Assembly: GCA_027475525.1 (NCBI GenBank)
Contig: JAMWFC010000077.1
Coordinates: 1,674,001 to 1,738,000, forward strand
Length of the DNA stretch: 64,000 bases
Direction: 5' to 3'
Origin: Macrolepiota albuminosa
Taxonomy: Eukaryota; Basidiomycota; Agaricomycetes; Agaricales; Agaricaceae
Position numbers and translations under genes: made by a program. Shown here piece by piece: positions 1 to 11,800 of the stretch. The notes below the pieces were generated by a model, which had not been told where the DNA came from, ran no database searches, and saw only the letters and a list, made by a program, of their open reading frames with translations. How positions within the stretch are numbered: position 1 is the stretch's first letter; each line of letters starts with the position of its first letter.

Positions 1-108
1 ACACAGTGTGTCCTGACGCCAACGACCTTTGTTTTCTTGGCTTTTCGAGTCATTCTATGTGGGTTCTATGTGAATTCACTCCTAGCAATGTAAGCAAAGG
101 AACATCAT

Positions 109-375
109 TTGAAACACGAAGCTGACACGAGTAGGCTCAATGCTAGATTTTACTTCCAGCATCCGGAGGGACTTGTCAACATTACGTTACCTCATGGAAG
201 TGTGTTTCTGTATAACAGAGGACATGCAAATCCCATCCCTGAAAATGCCAGCACCAACAACAATTTGAATGTCACAATCAATGAAGCAGGACTTCCCCTA
301 TTTCCTCCCAGCAGTCAAACGGGTAGATATACGGTGAGCACCATTGGACCTGCAGCGAATTCTTTTCCCAATTGA
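109..375 (+). CDS. Short open frame, unknown
   Basis: An 88-codon open frame in the flank left of the gypsy element. The translation is hydrophilic with no signal peptide or membrane segment and no family I recognise. No splice-supported extension was found, and the sequence after its stop (376-631) is AT-rich without a gene. It may be an exon of a gene that begins outside the window or a chance frame. Confidence 0.2.
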   Translation: MKHEADTSRLNARFYFQHPEGLVNITLPHGSVFLYNRGHANPIPENASTNNNLNVTINEAGLPLFPPSSQTGRYTVSTIGPAANSFPN

Positions 376-631
376 TGAACAGGCCAAGGATATTCAATTG
401 GTGGAGGTAAAAGTTACAAAGGAACAAATAGAAACTACAGAGAATCAATATCATGTAGACTGTTTGCAGGACTGATAGTCAAGTTCTGAATATTGAATAT
501 AACAACATGAAACATTCAAATTAGATGTGCTTCTGTGATAATTCATGCAAAACAGCTGATAACAACCAAATGATGTGATAATTATTTAGTACAGAGCCTT
601 CAAGGGCAGATAGAAATGTTGTAGAACCAAC

Positions 632-636
632 TTTAT
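632..636. repeat. Target-site duplication TTTAT, left of gypsy
   Basis: TTTAT directly precedes the TGTAG start of the left LTR and is repeated at 17246-17250 directly after the ...TTACA end of the right LTR. A 5-bp duplication is standard for Ty3/gypsy integration and fixes the outer borders of the element. Confidence 0.9.
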
Positions 637-855
637 TGTAGAACGTCGTCCACACTTAGACCAGCACCAAACAGACAATAGAACCTCGCTGTATTTACCA
701 GTCGAGAGAAGTGTAAATACGTGCACGTAGAGAACGATGGTAAGAAACAAAAGGAAAGATCAGTCGCCACCGTATTTTGGCGGGATCAACAATCCCCCAA
801 AATAGGCACTAACAAACACAACTAAATACTGAGTGGTCGTAATCGTAGGATTACA
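637..855 (-). repeat. LTR of gypsy element (3' LTR in element orientation)
   Basis: 219 bp, aligned without gaps to 17027-17245 with 12 differences that I counted by eye. Read on the minus strand it starts TGTAATCC and ends with TCTACA. It directly follows the polypurine tract. Confidence 0.92.
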
Positions 856-868
856 CCCCTCCCCACCC
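856..868 (-). other. Polypurine tract of gypsy element
   Basis: On the minus strand a run of GGGTGGGGAGGGG abuts the 3' LTR start (TGTAATCC), after a T-run. This is the expected place and composition for the plus-strand primer of an LTR retrotransposon. Confidence 0.8.
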
Positions 869-1007
869 AAAAAAATTGTGACATGTGAGAAAATGAAACG
901 AGAGGGAACGATGTTAGTAAGGTATAAACAAACTGCTCACACGGGTGCGTCAAAAACCCCGGGGGGAAAAGCTACCGGCGGCAGGCACATGGTGAAAAAG
1001 GAACAGA

Positions 1008-1539
1008 TCAAACCGAACCCCTACCATCCGCCGCCAACCAGGTGTCGAGAGCCTCATTGTTTGCGAAGTCTTGGCCAGATTTCCACTCGTCGTGTTCTGG
1101 TCCATATCCTCGAAATCGGACTAAGTATTGCCACCCGCGGCCTCTTTTTCGTGAGTCTACGATTTTCTCCACATAGTGTTCTTCTAGTCCCATGTTGGGC
1201 GCAAAGACAGGACCTGGCTCTTCGTATTCTCGAGAGGAGAACAGGAGGGCGTCATTTTCGTGGTAAAAGAGCAGTTTCGATGTGTGATATTGTCTGTACG
1301 CTTCAGGGTCGTTTGGCCTGAAGACAGTGACATTCAAAGAATCTAGATGAACGTCAGTCACCACGAAAGGACCATCATACCGGGGCATTAGCTTCGCTGC
1401 ACGCTTGCGACCCCTCTTCTTGTACTGCCGTCGCTTGTCCTTTGTACAGACTAAGACTCTGTCCCCAATCCAGAATTCACAGTCATCCAAACGAGATTTA
1501 TCCACCTGAGCCGCCTGCTGGATCTTGGCTTGCACCAGA
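1008..1539 (-). pseudogene. Gypsy integrase C-terminal tail with chromodomain (detached)
   Basis: This is the 3' end of the polyprotein, cut from the integrase core by the KDZ insertion. The first half is the integrase tail: a basic KRRQYKKRGRKRAA stretch and a GPFVVTDV motif typical of the region after the core. The last ~50 residues form a chromodomain, with YVEKIVDSRKRG, then W-Y-LVRFRGYG, then a DEW motif and a terminal helix ending NNEALDTWL. In chromoviruses this module steers integration to chosen chromatin. The frame is open for about 177 codons. The frame on the other side of the insertion does not join it directly: after removing the transposon and one target copy the two differ by one base, so a single-base lesion is inferred near the site. 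Confidence 0.9.
1531..1539. repeat. KDZ target-site duplication, left copy
   Basis: TGCACCAGA, repeated at 12734-12742 on the other side of the transposon. The bases just outside and inside differ, so identity is exactly 9 bp. A true duplication of 8 bp plus a shared end base cannot be excluded. Confidence 0.88.
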
Positions 1540-1662
1540 CAGCCGACCCCGACACTTCAATGCAGCATACAGTATAATTACAACCTATTGCTAATGCAAT
1601 ATAGTCTATACAGTAAGATAATGCATCCAACTGAGTATTTACACTACCCTTATGCAACACTT

Positions 1663-2035
1663 TGTTAGAAACCAAGACCTTATGACCTAAGAGCGACTAA
1701 GAGCAACTCGTAAGTATGTTCCCTCAGTCCGGTATAAGAAACTATATTAACTGTACCTAAGAGCAACTCGTAAGTATGTTCTATGGGTACAGTCAGTTCA
1801 TAAGTAAGTTCGTAGTCACTGTAGTTACTCACCCCTCAGTCCGGTATAAGAAACTGAGGGGCTCGTCTATAGCAATGGCGATTATATACGTGTACATTAA
1901 CAATGGAGGGGAATAGTAACAATGAGGGAGACTAGAGAAAGGAATGAGGACAATGGATGCGGTGGCCAGGCCACTCGTTTGTCCCTGTGCAGTAAGCGGC
2001 TGGTGTGATATCTGTGAAATGTTAAAATACCAACA
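1663..2035. mobile_element. Solo LTR nested in the KDZ terminal repeat
   Basis: 373 bp from TGTTAGAAACC to ATACCAACA, flanked by CACTT at 1658-1662 and 2036-2040. The right terminal repeat of the KDZ element lacks it, so it arrived after the KDZ element. It contains the hairpin-like segment CCCCTCAGTCCGG...AAACTGAGGGG that recurs in other LTRs of this window (41648 and 50055). There is no internal retroelement sequence, so it is either an LTR-LTR recombination product or a single-LTR remnant. The TG...CA ends suggest a Ty1/copia-like source, which is inference. Confidence 0.82.
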
Positions 2036-2076
2036 CACTTATGCAACACTTATGCATCACTTTTACCAGTGTCCCA

Positions 2077-2398
2077 CCTCTCAGTCTCATTCCATAATTG
2101 GTGCTCAAGCGCTCATGCATCAGTCATGCATTACAGTCAGTTTCGTCCGCTTTCCCTCATGCATTATTGATCATCATGCCATCCGCTCTTTCCCCTATCC
2201 GTAATGCAATACTCATGCATTGAAGGTGCACCTCCCGCCTCTCAGTCTCATTCCGTAATTGGTGCTCAAGTGCTCATGCATCAGTCATGCATTACAGTCA
2301 GTTTTGTCCGCTTTCCCTCATGCATTATTGATCGTCATGCCATCCGCTCTTCTATTATGCAAGACTCATGTGCATTAGGTACGTGCCTCCAGGCCCCC
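2077..2398. repeat. 161-bp tandem duplication in KDZ left end
   Basis: The block beginning CCTCTCAGTCTCATTCC occurs at 2077 and again at 2238 with a few substitutions. The right terminal repeat has one copy, so the duplication is specific to the left end. Confidence 0.85.
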
Positions 2399-3195
2399 TA
2401 TCCGTAATGCAATACTCATGCATTGGAGGTGCACCTCCACCTCTTTCTTTATTGATAATGCAGTACTTATGCATGAAGTCCATGCTTCCACTTCCTGCTC
2501 CATCAATTTGTGATGCAATACTCATGCATTAGATGTGCTTGCTCCATTGATTCGTAATGCAAAACTCATGCATCAGTATGTCTGCCTTGCGACATTGATC
2601 CATGACGCAATACTTTTATCATGCATTAGTTGCGCACCCCCACATCTAGTTTTTCCATCATGCAATACTCATGCATTATCTATGCTCTTCTGTCCTTTGC
2701 CTCGTCCGCTTACTTGAATTTTACCCGTCAGTTACCCGCTCATAATGCAACACTCTTGCATTATTACTTACTATGTCAATATTCCTGTCAGTTCTCTCAT
2801 AATGCATTACTGCTGATTCCCATCAGTTATCTACTGGTTTGGCTGGTTGACTTGCCAGCATGCCCATATTTTTGTAATTTTTGTCACCTTGTATAGATCC
2901 CATAAACGCATTACTGCTGCATTAATTATCACGTTACATTTTATTCTCCCAGATTCCTCTCTGATCATAGCGCAACACCTCATTTCATAATGCATTACTC
3001 CTGCATTAATGTTTGCGTCACACAGATTCTCCCAGGTTCCTCTCTGCTCATAATGCAACACTCATGCATTAACACTACTTCATGACCCGTTTCCTGGACA
3101 ACCATTAGTTGATGCATCACTGCCTGTGTAAGATATGCAATACTTGCATCACGGAGTGTATTCCTGCTCCTCATGCATTACTGCCCACACCACTG
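2200..3195. repeat. Subterminal ATGCAT-type repeats of the KDZ element
   Basis: About 15 degenerate copies of a near-palindromic word resembling TAATGCAAYACTCATGCATTA lie between the left terminal repeat and the transposase 3' end (for example near 2203, 2405, 2511, 2658, 2742, 2905, 3050 and 3133). Fewer copies lie at the right end (12335-12620). Subterminal repeats of this kind commonly bind transposase, so that role is inferred. Confidence 0.75.
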
Positions 3196-3345
3196 TTTTT
3201 CTGGTTGTTGCATCACTCAACCACATACTTATTTTATTTCCGGTTCAATCCTATGTTGCTCATCCTCATCCAAACACATAACTTTCCCCATCCTAGTAAA
3301 ACATTGATATAAATCAGTTGTATTGTGTATATACAGAGGATTGAG

Positions 3346-6300
3346 CTATGATTCACCAGCTCCAGCAGATGAAGATGTTTTGTATACTTCTAATTCCTTG
3401 TAAAGTTTTTTGAGAGTGTCTGGAACGTGATGCCATAACTGAAAGAAATTTTCACGTAAGGCAATGCAGAGGGCAGCTTGGCAGGAAGCATAGGCTATCA
3501 GGCCTTCTTGATGGAAGCTTGTGACAGCACTTGGAGCGTATAGAGTCTTCAATATCCACCATTGTTCACGATGCATGAAATATCTCAGAACTCGGTCCAT
3601 CTCCGTTGCTAGTAGTTCTACTTCCTCCAAAAAGCGCATTGCTCATGCGTGGGATTTGCACCATTCAATTCGGAGGGCTGGTCAAAATAGGTAAGTCAAA
3701 CACTCTGGAGAACATATGGGTCTATGCACCATCACGCAAATCTTCAGAATTTTCACTGGAAACCCCGTAAACCCTCCAGATCCACGAAATCTTCCACTTT
3801 CCTTCTGAGACCGATTCACTCTCAGCTTCTGAAAGTTCCCGGATGTCAGAAGTTTCTAGAGGATGTAGAACATTCTGCCAGTTATTTGGACCAATCTCAC
3901 CAACATCACGTCCATCAGTCAGTAGGATTGACAGGAATCTAACGCTTTATATGCAGCCCTGTATTCTTCAGCTGCGGCCTGGATTTTTGCCTAAACTGTA
4001 TCAATAGTGGTGCGAGCACGAGTGTTGGCATGTTGTCCTCGAATGAACCGGTCTTTGAATCTATACAAATGTGAACGGATCTGGAGACTACTCCGAAGAG
4101 TCTTGAGAGTCTCATAAGCCTGGGCTACGCGTAGCTTCCATTCAATACCTGCAAGATGTAGGTCAAAGGGTGTTTTGGCTCCGATTTGCGATGGCAGCCA
4201 GAGAGAAATTGTATAGGGCAGCAGCAGCTTCTTCTGTGCTGCAGTGCCCTGTTCTTCGATTCTTGAGAAAGTAGTGACAGTAGGAATATAGAGTTGATTG
4301 ATCCTTGACCATGAGGTAATCTTATGCTGTAGTGTGTTGCAACGTAGCTGAACTTTTGTCCGTTGTTGATCCTGGGAATGAGTCCAGATCTTTGAAGCTT
4401 CCACCTTAAGCCCACGTCTTCAAAATGAGTTATTGAGCAAGTAGCAAAATATAAGAAAATTGACATACTGTTCATCCTCAAGCTCTAAGCCACAGGCAAT
4501 CAGAACACTTGGTGATACATGCTTATTGAGGGATGTCTCTTCTATTGTACCAGCATTCTGAGATTCAGCCTCTGCCAACTCGTAAAGAACCAAAACCTGT
4601 GTTGGTTCTATACACAATAATGCATCAGTTACGATGATCTTACAGAACTTATGCAAGACTCACTGGACACCTTTGGAGTAAATGGATTCGGCTTTGTCTT
4701 ATCCTGTTCCCATGCCTCAATTTCTGTTTCCCATCTTACAATAAGATCACGTGGTAACAATGCATTTAATTCAAAATGTGCAATGAAGTGATCAGATATT
4801 TCAGCCGTTGCAGCTTTGAATTTATGCAGGAGAGTCCGCCCTGAAGTCATTTTAGATTGTATGTGTGACCAAATCAAACTTAGGTAGAAGGATAAATCAA
4901 ACTTACCCATTGAAATCACCTTCTTCCAATTGTGGTCGGCAAAGTGACAATCGAGGGCGTCTCTGCGTGAGCCTGGACCCATTTCTTTTGTGCTGGGTGC
5001 CAACGGGTTGGTTTCTGCCCAACCATGTTCAGAAGCTTTGCCATCTGTTCGACCAACACCAAGACCGTAGTGCAAGGAATAGTCAGACTGGCAACTGACT
5101 ACATGAGCAGATATATGAAACTTAGGAATAAAAAAGCGAATATGGATGCGATTCAAGTAAAATAGGAAGTCATGATTTAGCTCTGCCATTCGCTTTTTCA
5201 GGTAGACAGACCATTGGCATGCAATATCGTACGATACAACCAAATATTCCAGCTTTGAGTTCATGAGGCTCCGATAGAATAGATAATTGATGTTGCAGTA
5301 CCTTATAACCCATCCAACATCAATCATCATCATCAGGCCCAGAGGAATCTCAATAATCAACGTACCTTTCACCAACTTGGAGATCTCCTACAGAAGAAGG
5401 ACGTTTCATATCATGGCGTAAACATTCAATTGTTGCGACACCCGTTGCAGCTAGGCCTTGATTGAACTTGGAGTTGGCTAAATTGACAGCTTCATGTCGC
5501 GAGCAGTTGGATTTCTACAATGCTAGTCAGAATGTGATTATGAATAGTACATATTACAGTACAACGTACCAGTTCAACATCATCTTTGTGTTGATGGAGA
5601 TAGTCCTTATAGTCCTTTTCAGGCACAAAATATGCAAAGCCAGCACCAAGGTCGGGATCAACTTTTTCGCTAGACACATCCTTATGCTTCAAACGAAAAT
5701 TTGCATCAATGCCAACAAAAAGTGAGTGAAGCCATCTGTTCGAATATCATCAGTTACATTGTCATACTTTGATACTGATTAAATAAACTTCTTATCATCC
5801 AGGGTGTCCCTCCAATTCTCTGGCATATTCTTATCTGGAATCGGGCATGCTGGACATTCCACTGCACAGGATCCTGGTGTTGTTGAGATTCCGTTCTTCT
5901 CATGTCCACGTGCTCCACGTTTAAGAGTTTTGAGATAACGCCACTGACGTATCATCAAGCAAAGAGATTCATAACGGTTCTAAAGGGCAAGTGAGGTGAA
6001 AAAAAAACAATCTGCTAATATAGTAAGGTGTCTGACTTTTGGAATATTCATCCCTGTATTGTCTGTAAGCCGCACAAGTGAGTTGTAAAATTGAAATGCA
6101 GATACTTTGGATTCATAGGAAAGTATTTCTAATATTTTGAGTGTCGCAAAAGTTGCAGCCATCTTGGGTTTGATGACCGTGGCAGGGAAGAGGCAAAAAT
6201 GAAGGAGCTGGACAGCATGAGAGTGACTTGATGCACCACAGGCACAAAAGTCGATAGCAAGAGAGTGTATACCACTGTTGTCAATGACAACAAAATTGTC

Positions 6301-7023
6301 CCAAGGATGAGGATTTGGACATCTGATTCCAGCTAAATGACCCAGCTGTAAACGTAAGCCCAGCGATTTGAGATTTGTTTTCTCAAAAAACACCCCGTTC
6401 CATTTCTGGTAAATCGATCAAAGAAGGTTCTGCTCGGCAAGAACATAACCCACCTGAACACGATGAAATGGGTTGTCAAAGTGTTGCCTTACAATACATT
6501 CTCCACATCTCATGCCACGGCCAATGCAGTCGGTGCAATCATAACAAGCAAGATTTGCAGGGGACTCCTTGCAACATGTACATTGATCTTGGTTGTCTCC
6601 ATGAGCGTCCATACTAATAAATTCTTGCAAGAATAATTCTCGAAAAGGCAGCCAAACTCGTAGAGGCTCATCCTAAGTATTTGCAATGGTAAGTACTTTC
6701 CAGTTATGCAGGGTTCAACTTACACCAGGTCTTTTCTTACGTCTAGGTGCCTCTTCATTTCTATCCTCCAGATGCAGCAAATATGCAGGGTCATATGCGG
6801 TATTTTCTCTAATAAGGGCTTCTAATGGCAACTGACCAACAGAGAGATTATTGGTTTGTATGGTTCTCTCCACTCTGGAGAGAAAAGTAGTCGAAGTGTT
6901 TGCTATACCATTAGCTGATGTGTAATGTGTATGTTGGATATCTCAAACAACATGTTTTTCTGCTTGCTTGTATGGCTGGTGTGACTTGTAACTCCTTGCT
7001 TGGTACCTTGGTGCTCGCCCCAT
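3346..7023 (-). pseudogene. KDZ transposase with CxC cysteine cluster, spliced, several stops
   Basis: Start chosen at ATG 7023 (MGRAPRYQ...). The N-terminal CxC module (6418-6630) has CTCC, CYDCTDC and CGEC cysteine pairs followed by H-x-PFHRVQ. It continues through KWNGVFFEKT, GIRCPNPHP, VIDNSGIHSL and the RLTDNTG motif. The catalytic region follows: GIDANFRLK (5700 region), GLAATGVATIECLRHD, VGDLQ, then VVSYDIACQW and VGRTDGKASEHGWAETNPLAPSTKEMGPGSR (4950-5260), as expected for KDZ enzymes. The C-terminus has a GLELEDEQ helix, NTRARTTI and EEVELLATEMDRV near the end. GT-AG introns at 6673-6723, 6406-6453, about 5987-6042, 5760-5815, 5480s-5560s and 4863-4918 keep the frame. In-frame stops occur at 6943-6945 and 3991-3993, and the C-terminus is further disrupted around 3660-3940. 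It mobilises the element by cutting at the terminal repeats; this copy is probably inactive. Confidence 0.85.
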
Positions 7024-7592
7024 GATACTGGGTAATGTGTAGTAAGTGTAGAAATATTGCGGCAATTTACTTACAGAATAGCACTTGACACTGCAACAAC
7101 TTACAAAATGATAGGATGGGTCTTCCTTGCTGTGGCTGTGGTAATGCAATACAATAGAAGTAAATCACAATTCATTCAGTACCGGATACATGCATTGCAA
7201 ATAGTATCTCGTATGTTCACATTGTAACTATTTGCTGGAGTTATGAATCTTTCAAAGATTGTACAGTCAGTTGTAAAAAAAGCCACTGAGGTCACATGAT
7301 GAAGGCCAATTGCTAAAGCTTTATACGTACTAACCTGACATGAGCTTTCAGTAAACGTCATACTAGCTGACCAGCTATTTTAGCAAATGTGTTGAAAAAA
7401 TTATGGTGGTTGTTTATGCTATTGACTTGCACACATTGACCTGATGAAAAAGACAGGAAAATTTGTCAGTTGAATCTGAAACAACTCTGAAAAGATCCTG
7501 ACATATTTAGAGTAAAAGTAAGAATTGATGCATGTAGAGCTTGCTTGCTAGCAAGTTTGTATTAACCAACTCAACTCTTTGACTCATACTCC

Positions 7593-8353
7593 ATGGGTCG
7601 TTCCCGCAAGTATCACACTGAAGAAGAAATTCACCTCGCAAACTGCTGTAAGAGTAAGAAATGATATGATAGGTGTGTTTACCATGTTCTTGTACATTGC
7701 AAACTCTCTTTCATTCCAATTGACCATTCCAGAAACAAGTCCGCATTGGCTCAATTAGAAGGTGGATCACCAAGTTCTCAGTAACTATTCTGCCTTCACA
7801 ATCTTTATCTTTGACGCTGACACTCATTACAGTAGTCAATCAAAACCAACTAAAGGGCAGAGAAATAGAAAATCGTTCACTAAATGAGTGATTGTTTTTA
7901 TTACATATCACACAAGTCCTTTATGCACTATCACTGCTATACAGAACATCAATACTGCCTGAGCAACCAAAACTCAAGATATCAAAGAGGGAGTCTTGGC
8001 TTTCTCACATTGAGCAAGTATCAATCGAACTTGACAACCTTTTTGATCATGAAGGTGTTCACCAATATATCAAAGGCTTCTGCCAAAGATACATTCAAGA
8101 CCAGTCTCCTGACCCTATTGATGAAGCCATTGAAAAGCTTGACCAATGGGAAAAATCTAGCACTAAATACTGCGACAAAATCCTTAATTTATCTGGGGTT
8201 GGAAAGGACTGGAAACAGGCTGATGGGGTTCGTCAACGAGTAAGCAAGACTATTCGTGGGCTCCAAGAGATATTAATGCACGGCATGGTTGATATTCGAG
8301 ATCTAGAATGTCTTTATGCCCAAAAAGAACTGTTGTTTCAGAGCTATTATTGA
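7593..8353 (+). CDS. KDZ passenger gene 1, unknown function (probably damaged)
   Basis: A divergent neighbour of the transposase. It begins MGRSRKYHTEEE at 7593. A first exon to about 7653 is followed by a GTAAGAAATG donor, and the last exon runs from an acceptor at about 7942 (TATACAG) to the stop at 8353. That exon holds about 135 hydrophilic, helical residues (SWLSHIEQVSIELDNLF, IDEAIEKLDQWEKSS, LNLSGVGKDWKQ, TIRGLQEIL). The middle exon near 7732-7783 contains a KNKSALAQLE segment that I cannot splice cleanly in frame. I have the impression that similar short MGR..KY-start proteins accompany KDZ elements in other mushroom genomes, which is recollection and not a search result. No catalytic motif is visible. 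Confidence 0.6.
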
Positions 8354-8883
8354 TCTGGTATCATAAATAATATAATAGTTACATTTGACATTGGACGTAG
8401 AGATGTATATAAAGAGAACTTATAGAAATACAGATAGAGAAATGACACAACATTTAAACCACTAATTTTCAGTGACCATTAGCAAAAGCTTTATTAAATT
8501 TGACCATAGCGCAATTTTGTCAAGTTTAAGTGACTGCAGAGTGATAGCCGGTGCCATTTTGATGCATTGTTATGCTCAAGAAGCACATTAGGGTGACTCA
8601 TTTGTTAGCATGTCAGAATGTACGTGTATGAGCAGGCAAGGCTTTCAAGTCACAAAAAGACCCAGAATCTAGTTATACAGTAGCTTTTGAGAGAGGCGAT
8701 GTGCTGATAAAATGTTAAACTGGCATCAAGGGGCATCAGATCTATAGGTGCTTAAAACAAGGTACTTCAGACGGAAAACAAAATCTTTATTTTTTTTACC
8801 TTTTTGTATATGTACATAAAGGAGATTATCCAATAAGGTGGCAGATAGGTACTGTATAGTTCAACTATAAGATTTCAGTGTAT

Positions 8884-11800
8884 ATGCCGAACGACATCCA
8901 ATCACCAAATACAGTATCCAACAAGAAAAAGTACAAAAAAAAAGAAAGTAAGTTTGTGGACCCAGTTTTGCCGACACAGGATGACATACTTTTCCAGATG
9001 GAGGTTTCATGGGTCAGCACACCACAGACAGTGTTGTTGCAAAGCCTGTTGGACAAGTATTGAGAATGTAGGGCCGACCAGAACTATGACCAATTCTGGC
9101 TTGATATTTTTGAGAAGTGGGAAAAAGAGTTTCCTGAGCGGAGTGCATTGTTTCCCAATATCCCAACCATGGAGAAGTCATCCGAGGACCAGAGCACACA
9201 GTTGAAGAAGGCTCTGGAGAAACGCCGAAAGGTAAGCATCATGTATCATCAAGCATAAAAGCTAAAATAGTGATATGTATTTAGCAAATCATCTCATGGT
9301 ATCGATGGCGGACTCAAAGCAATGCTTGTAAGGCAGAGAAAAAGAAAGCCAAGCAGATAGAAAAGATTCTACGAGGCTCTCAGTCACGTATTCCCCAGCT
9401 GGTACATATCTACTCAGATATGTATTACAATGAGAAGATTGCCCCTATTGTGGAAGCCGAACTTACTCCAGGTGCAAACAATGCTAAGCGCCTTGGGGTG
9501 ATCAAACGGGTAACACGGCAGCTATGGGAGAGCGAGACTGGTGCAGTTGTTGAGCGTGTACTTGCTAGGCAGGCTGAGCTCCGACGTGAGAAAGAGGAGG
9601 CTCTAGCAAATCCACCAAAGTTACTGAGCGCAGAGGAAATTTCTGAGTACATATTCTTTTGTTTCGAAGTTGGAGATTGAGCAGTGCCTAATCATTGGTC
9701 AGACATCTTGAAAACTTGCCTGCCTTTATGGGTCAATTTCTTGAATGGATGGAGCTTCACACCGGTTGGCAGTTTTTGTGTGTCATGGGTGGTCCTGACC
9801 CATTACAAGACGGAGATATCCATGTAATCAGGTCAGTATTTAGTGAAGTAATCATGTATGGCATGCTTAAATTTTTTCCAGTTATCATGTCGGTAAAACT
9901 CCATCAGGCAAGGATTTTGCACAGAGCTATCAAGATTTTGACAAGGTTGTGATGGCTCTATATACAGATTTCCTGTATGCCGTTTTCCATGAGCAACTTA
10001 TTTCTCTATGATCAGAAAACTTACGAACTCCAACTTGTTAGCTGACTGTGTACGCCAAGGCCAAGCATTGGCCTCTGCTGAATTATCGGAGAAGGAGGGT
10101 AGTGATGACCAAACTCATAGATTGACCAATTCCGTCGGCACAAATGCATTACAATCTGAGACTGTGGGAAAGTCACAAACGTTTCTGAGGAAGGGTAAGA
10201 AGACTAGTACCAGCACAACAACTAGGATGGGGAATGGTCATGAGATGGAGGGGACAACTAATGAGATGAGAAAGAGTACTGAGAGTGGAAAGGGTCTGGC
10301 TCCTTTGGACTTTAGTACCGGTGCCAAGACTGAGATGGGGAAGGGCAATGCAGCGCAGGAGATAACCAATGATATGAGTTCTGAATCCATTGGATGTCTG
10401 AATGCTTCGGACTTTTCTACAAACGCCCAGTCTGTTACAGGTATATGATGTATGACTGGTTGAAATCTCAACTCACTGTGTTATGTCAGATATTGCGAGA
10501 TCTCTAGCTGATGACATGGCTGGGTCTTTTGCCGATAATGCAGCATCTATTGCAGGTCCTGTTTCAACCAACTCTGTGCAAGTAGTAGCCACGACACCTG
10601 TCAACTAGCAAAATAATTCCTTATTTGGAAGCGACTCCTTGCTGACATTTGATGCAGCGGCCTGGTCATCGAGTGAGTTTGACTTAGCCATACCTCAGCT
10701 TGTATCTCATCTTATTTCTAGCTAATGCATTAGATATGGGCACTGATGCAGATGCACCAGTGTTACAGTCAGGGCATAAGTAATACATTTTTGGTATAAA
10801 GTATGCATTCACCAACAAAATCAATTATTAGTCTTACCCACCAGGTGGACCGGGCCTGGCGAATTCATGTCGTCGTTGTATTTTTCTCGTGATGGTCATA
10901 CAGCCGAAAATTATAATGCACCCATTGAGACTTTGGACACAACAAATAGTTATGATTTCAGTGCATTGTCCTTCGACAATCTTGGCACTATGACAAAGTC
11001 TGTCTCAGATTCCCACAATGATGCTTCTCTGAGACCATGGGCAACAGATCTATTTTTTTCTCCATTCACGCCCTTGACACCCACAACATTACAGTCTGAT
11101 CAGAATCTGTCAACAGCCAGTATCTCTGTCCCTTCATCGAGGCTGTCTCAGCCAGTTTCTACGCATGTTGGAGCTCCTGCAGCTCCATCAGACCCTATCC
11201 AGGGTATAGAATCAATTCCTCCTCAGGTAATCACATCCATCAATGTTAATTCCAAAACGCCTGCAATACCCACTGATCCAGCTCCTTACGGACCTGTGAG
11301 CTCGATATTAACAGAGTCTGCTGTACTAAATGCAAACATCCAGTCTCGCAGTGGGAGAACTATCATCCCTTCATCTTGTGCAGAGAAACTTAACGAAATC
11401 GGCTCCAATATATGGACTACTGCCCCTGGGAAAGAGAACATTTCCCTCAATGTGTCCAAGACACTTGTGAAACCTGACTGGATGGACGCAGCGCATGGTC
11501 ACTTTGTTACCTGCAAACTTGGCAATGAGTGGACTGTATGTGTAGAGTCATGGGAGCGTTTTGAGGCAGCGCTATCATACCATACAAGCAAGGTAACCGT
11601 CCACATTTCAGCTGGTACCATTCCATGTATTAATGCAGCATGAGCAGGGACTCCCTGTAATGGACCGTTCCGAAGAGTGGAAACTATGGACACAGAAGTC
11701 CCATTGTGCCTATGGTAACACGCCTATTATACGCAATCCGATGGAATTTGGACTGGCTGTTATTAAATGGTAGAAATCGATCCAACCACAAATCCGCCAA

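Larger units (their letters stand above)
1540..2535 (+). repeat. KDZ left terminal inverted repeat (interrupted)
   Basis: It matches the reverse complement of 12332-12733 over about 400 bp: the outer end, the block around 1550-1662, the block 2041-2221 and the block 2400-2535. It is longer here for two reasons: a solo LTR inserted at 1663-2035, and a tandem duplication of about 161 bp (copies starting at 2077 and 2238). Confidence 0.88.
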
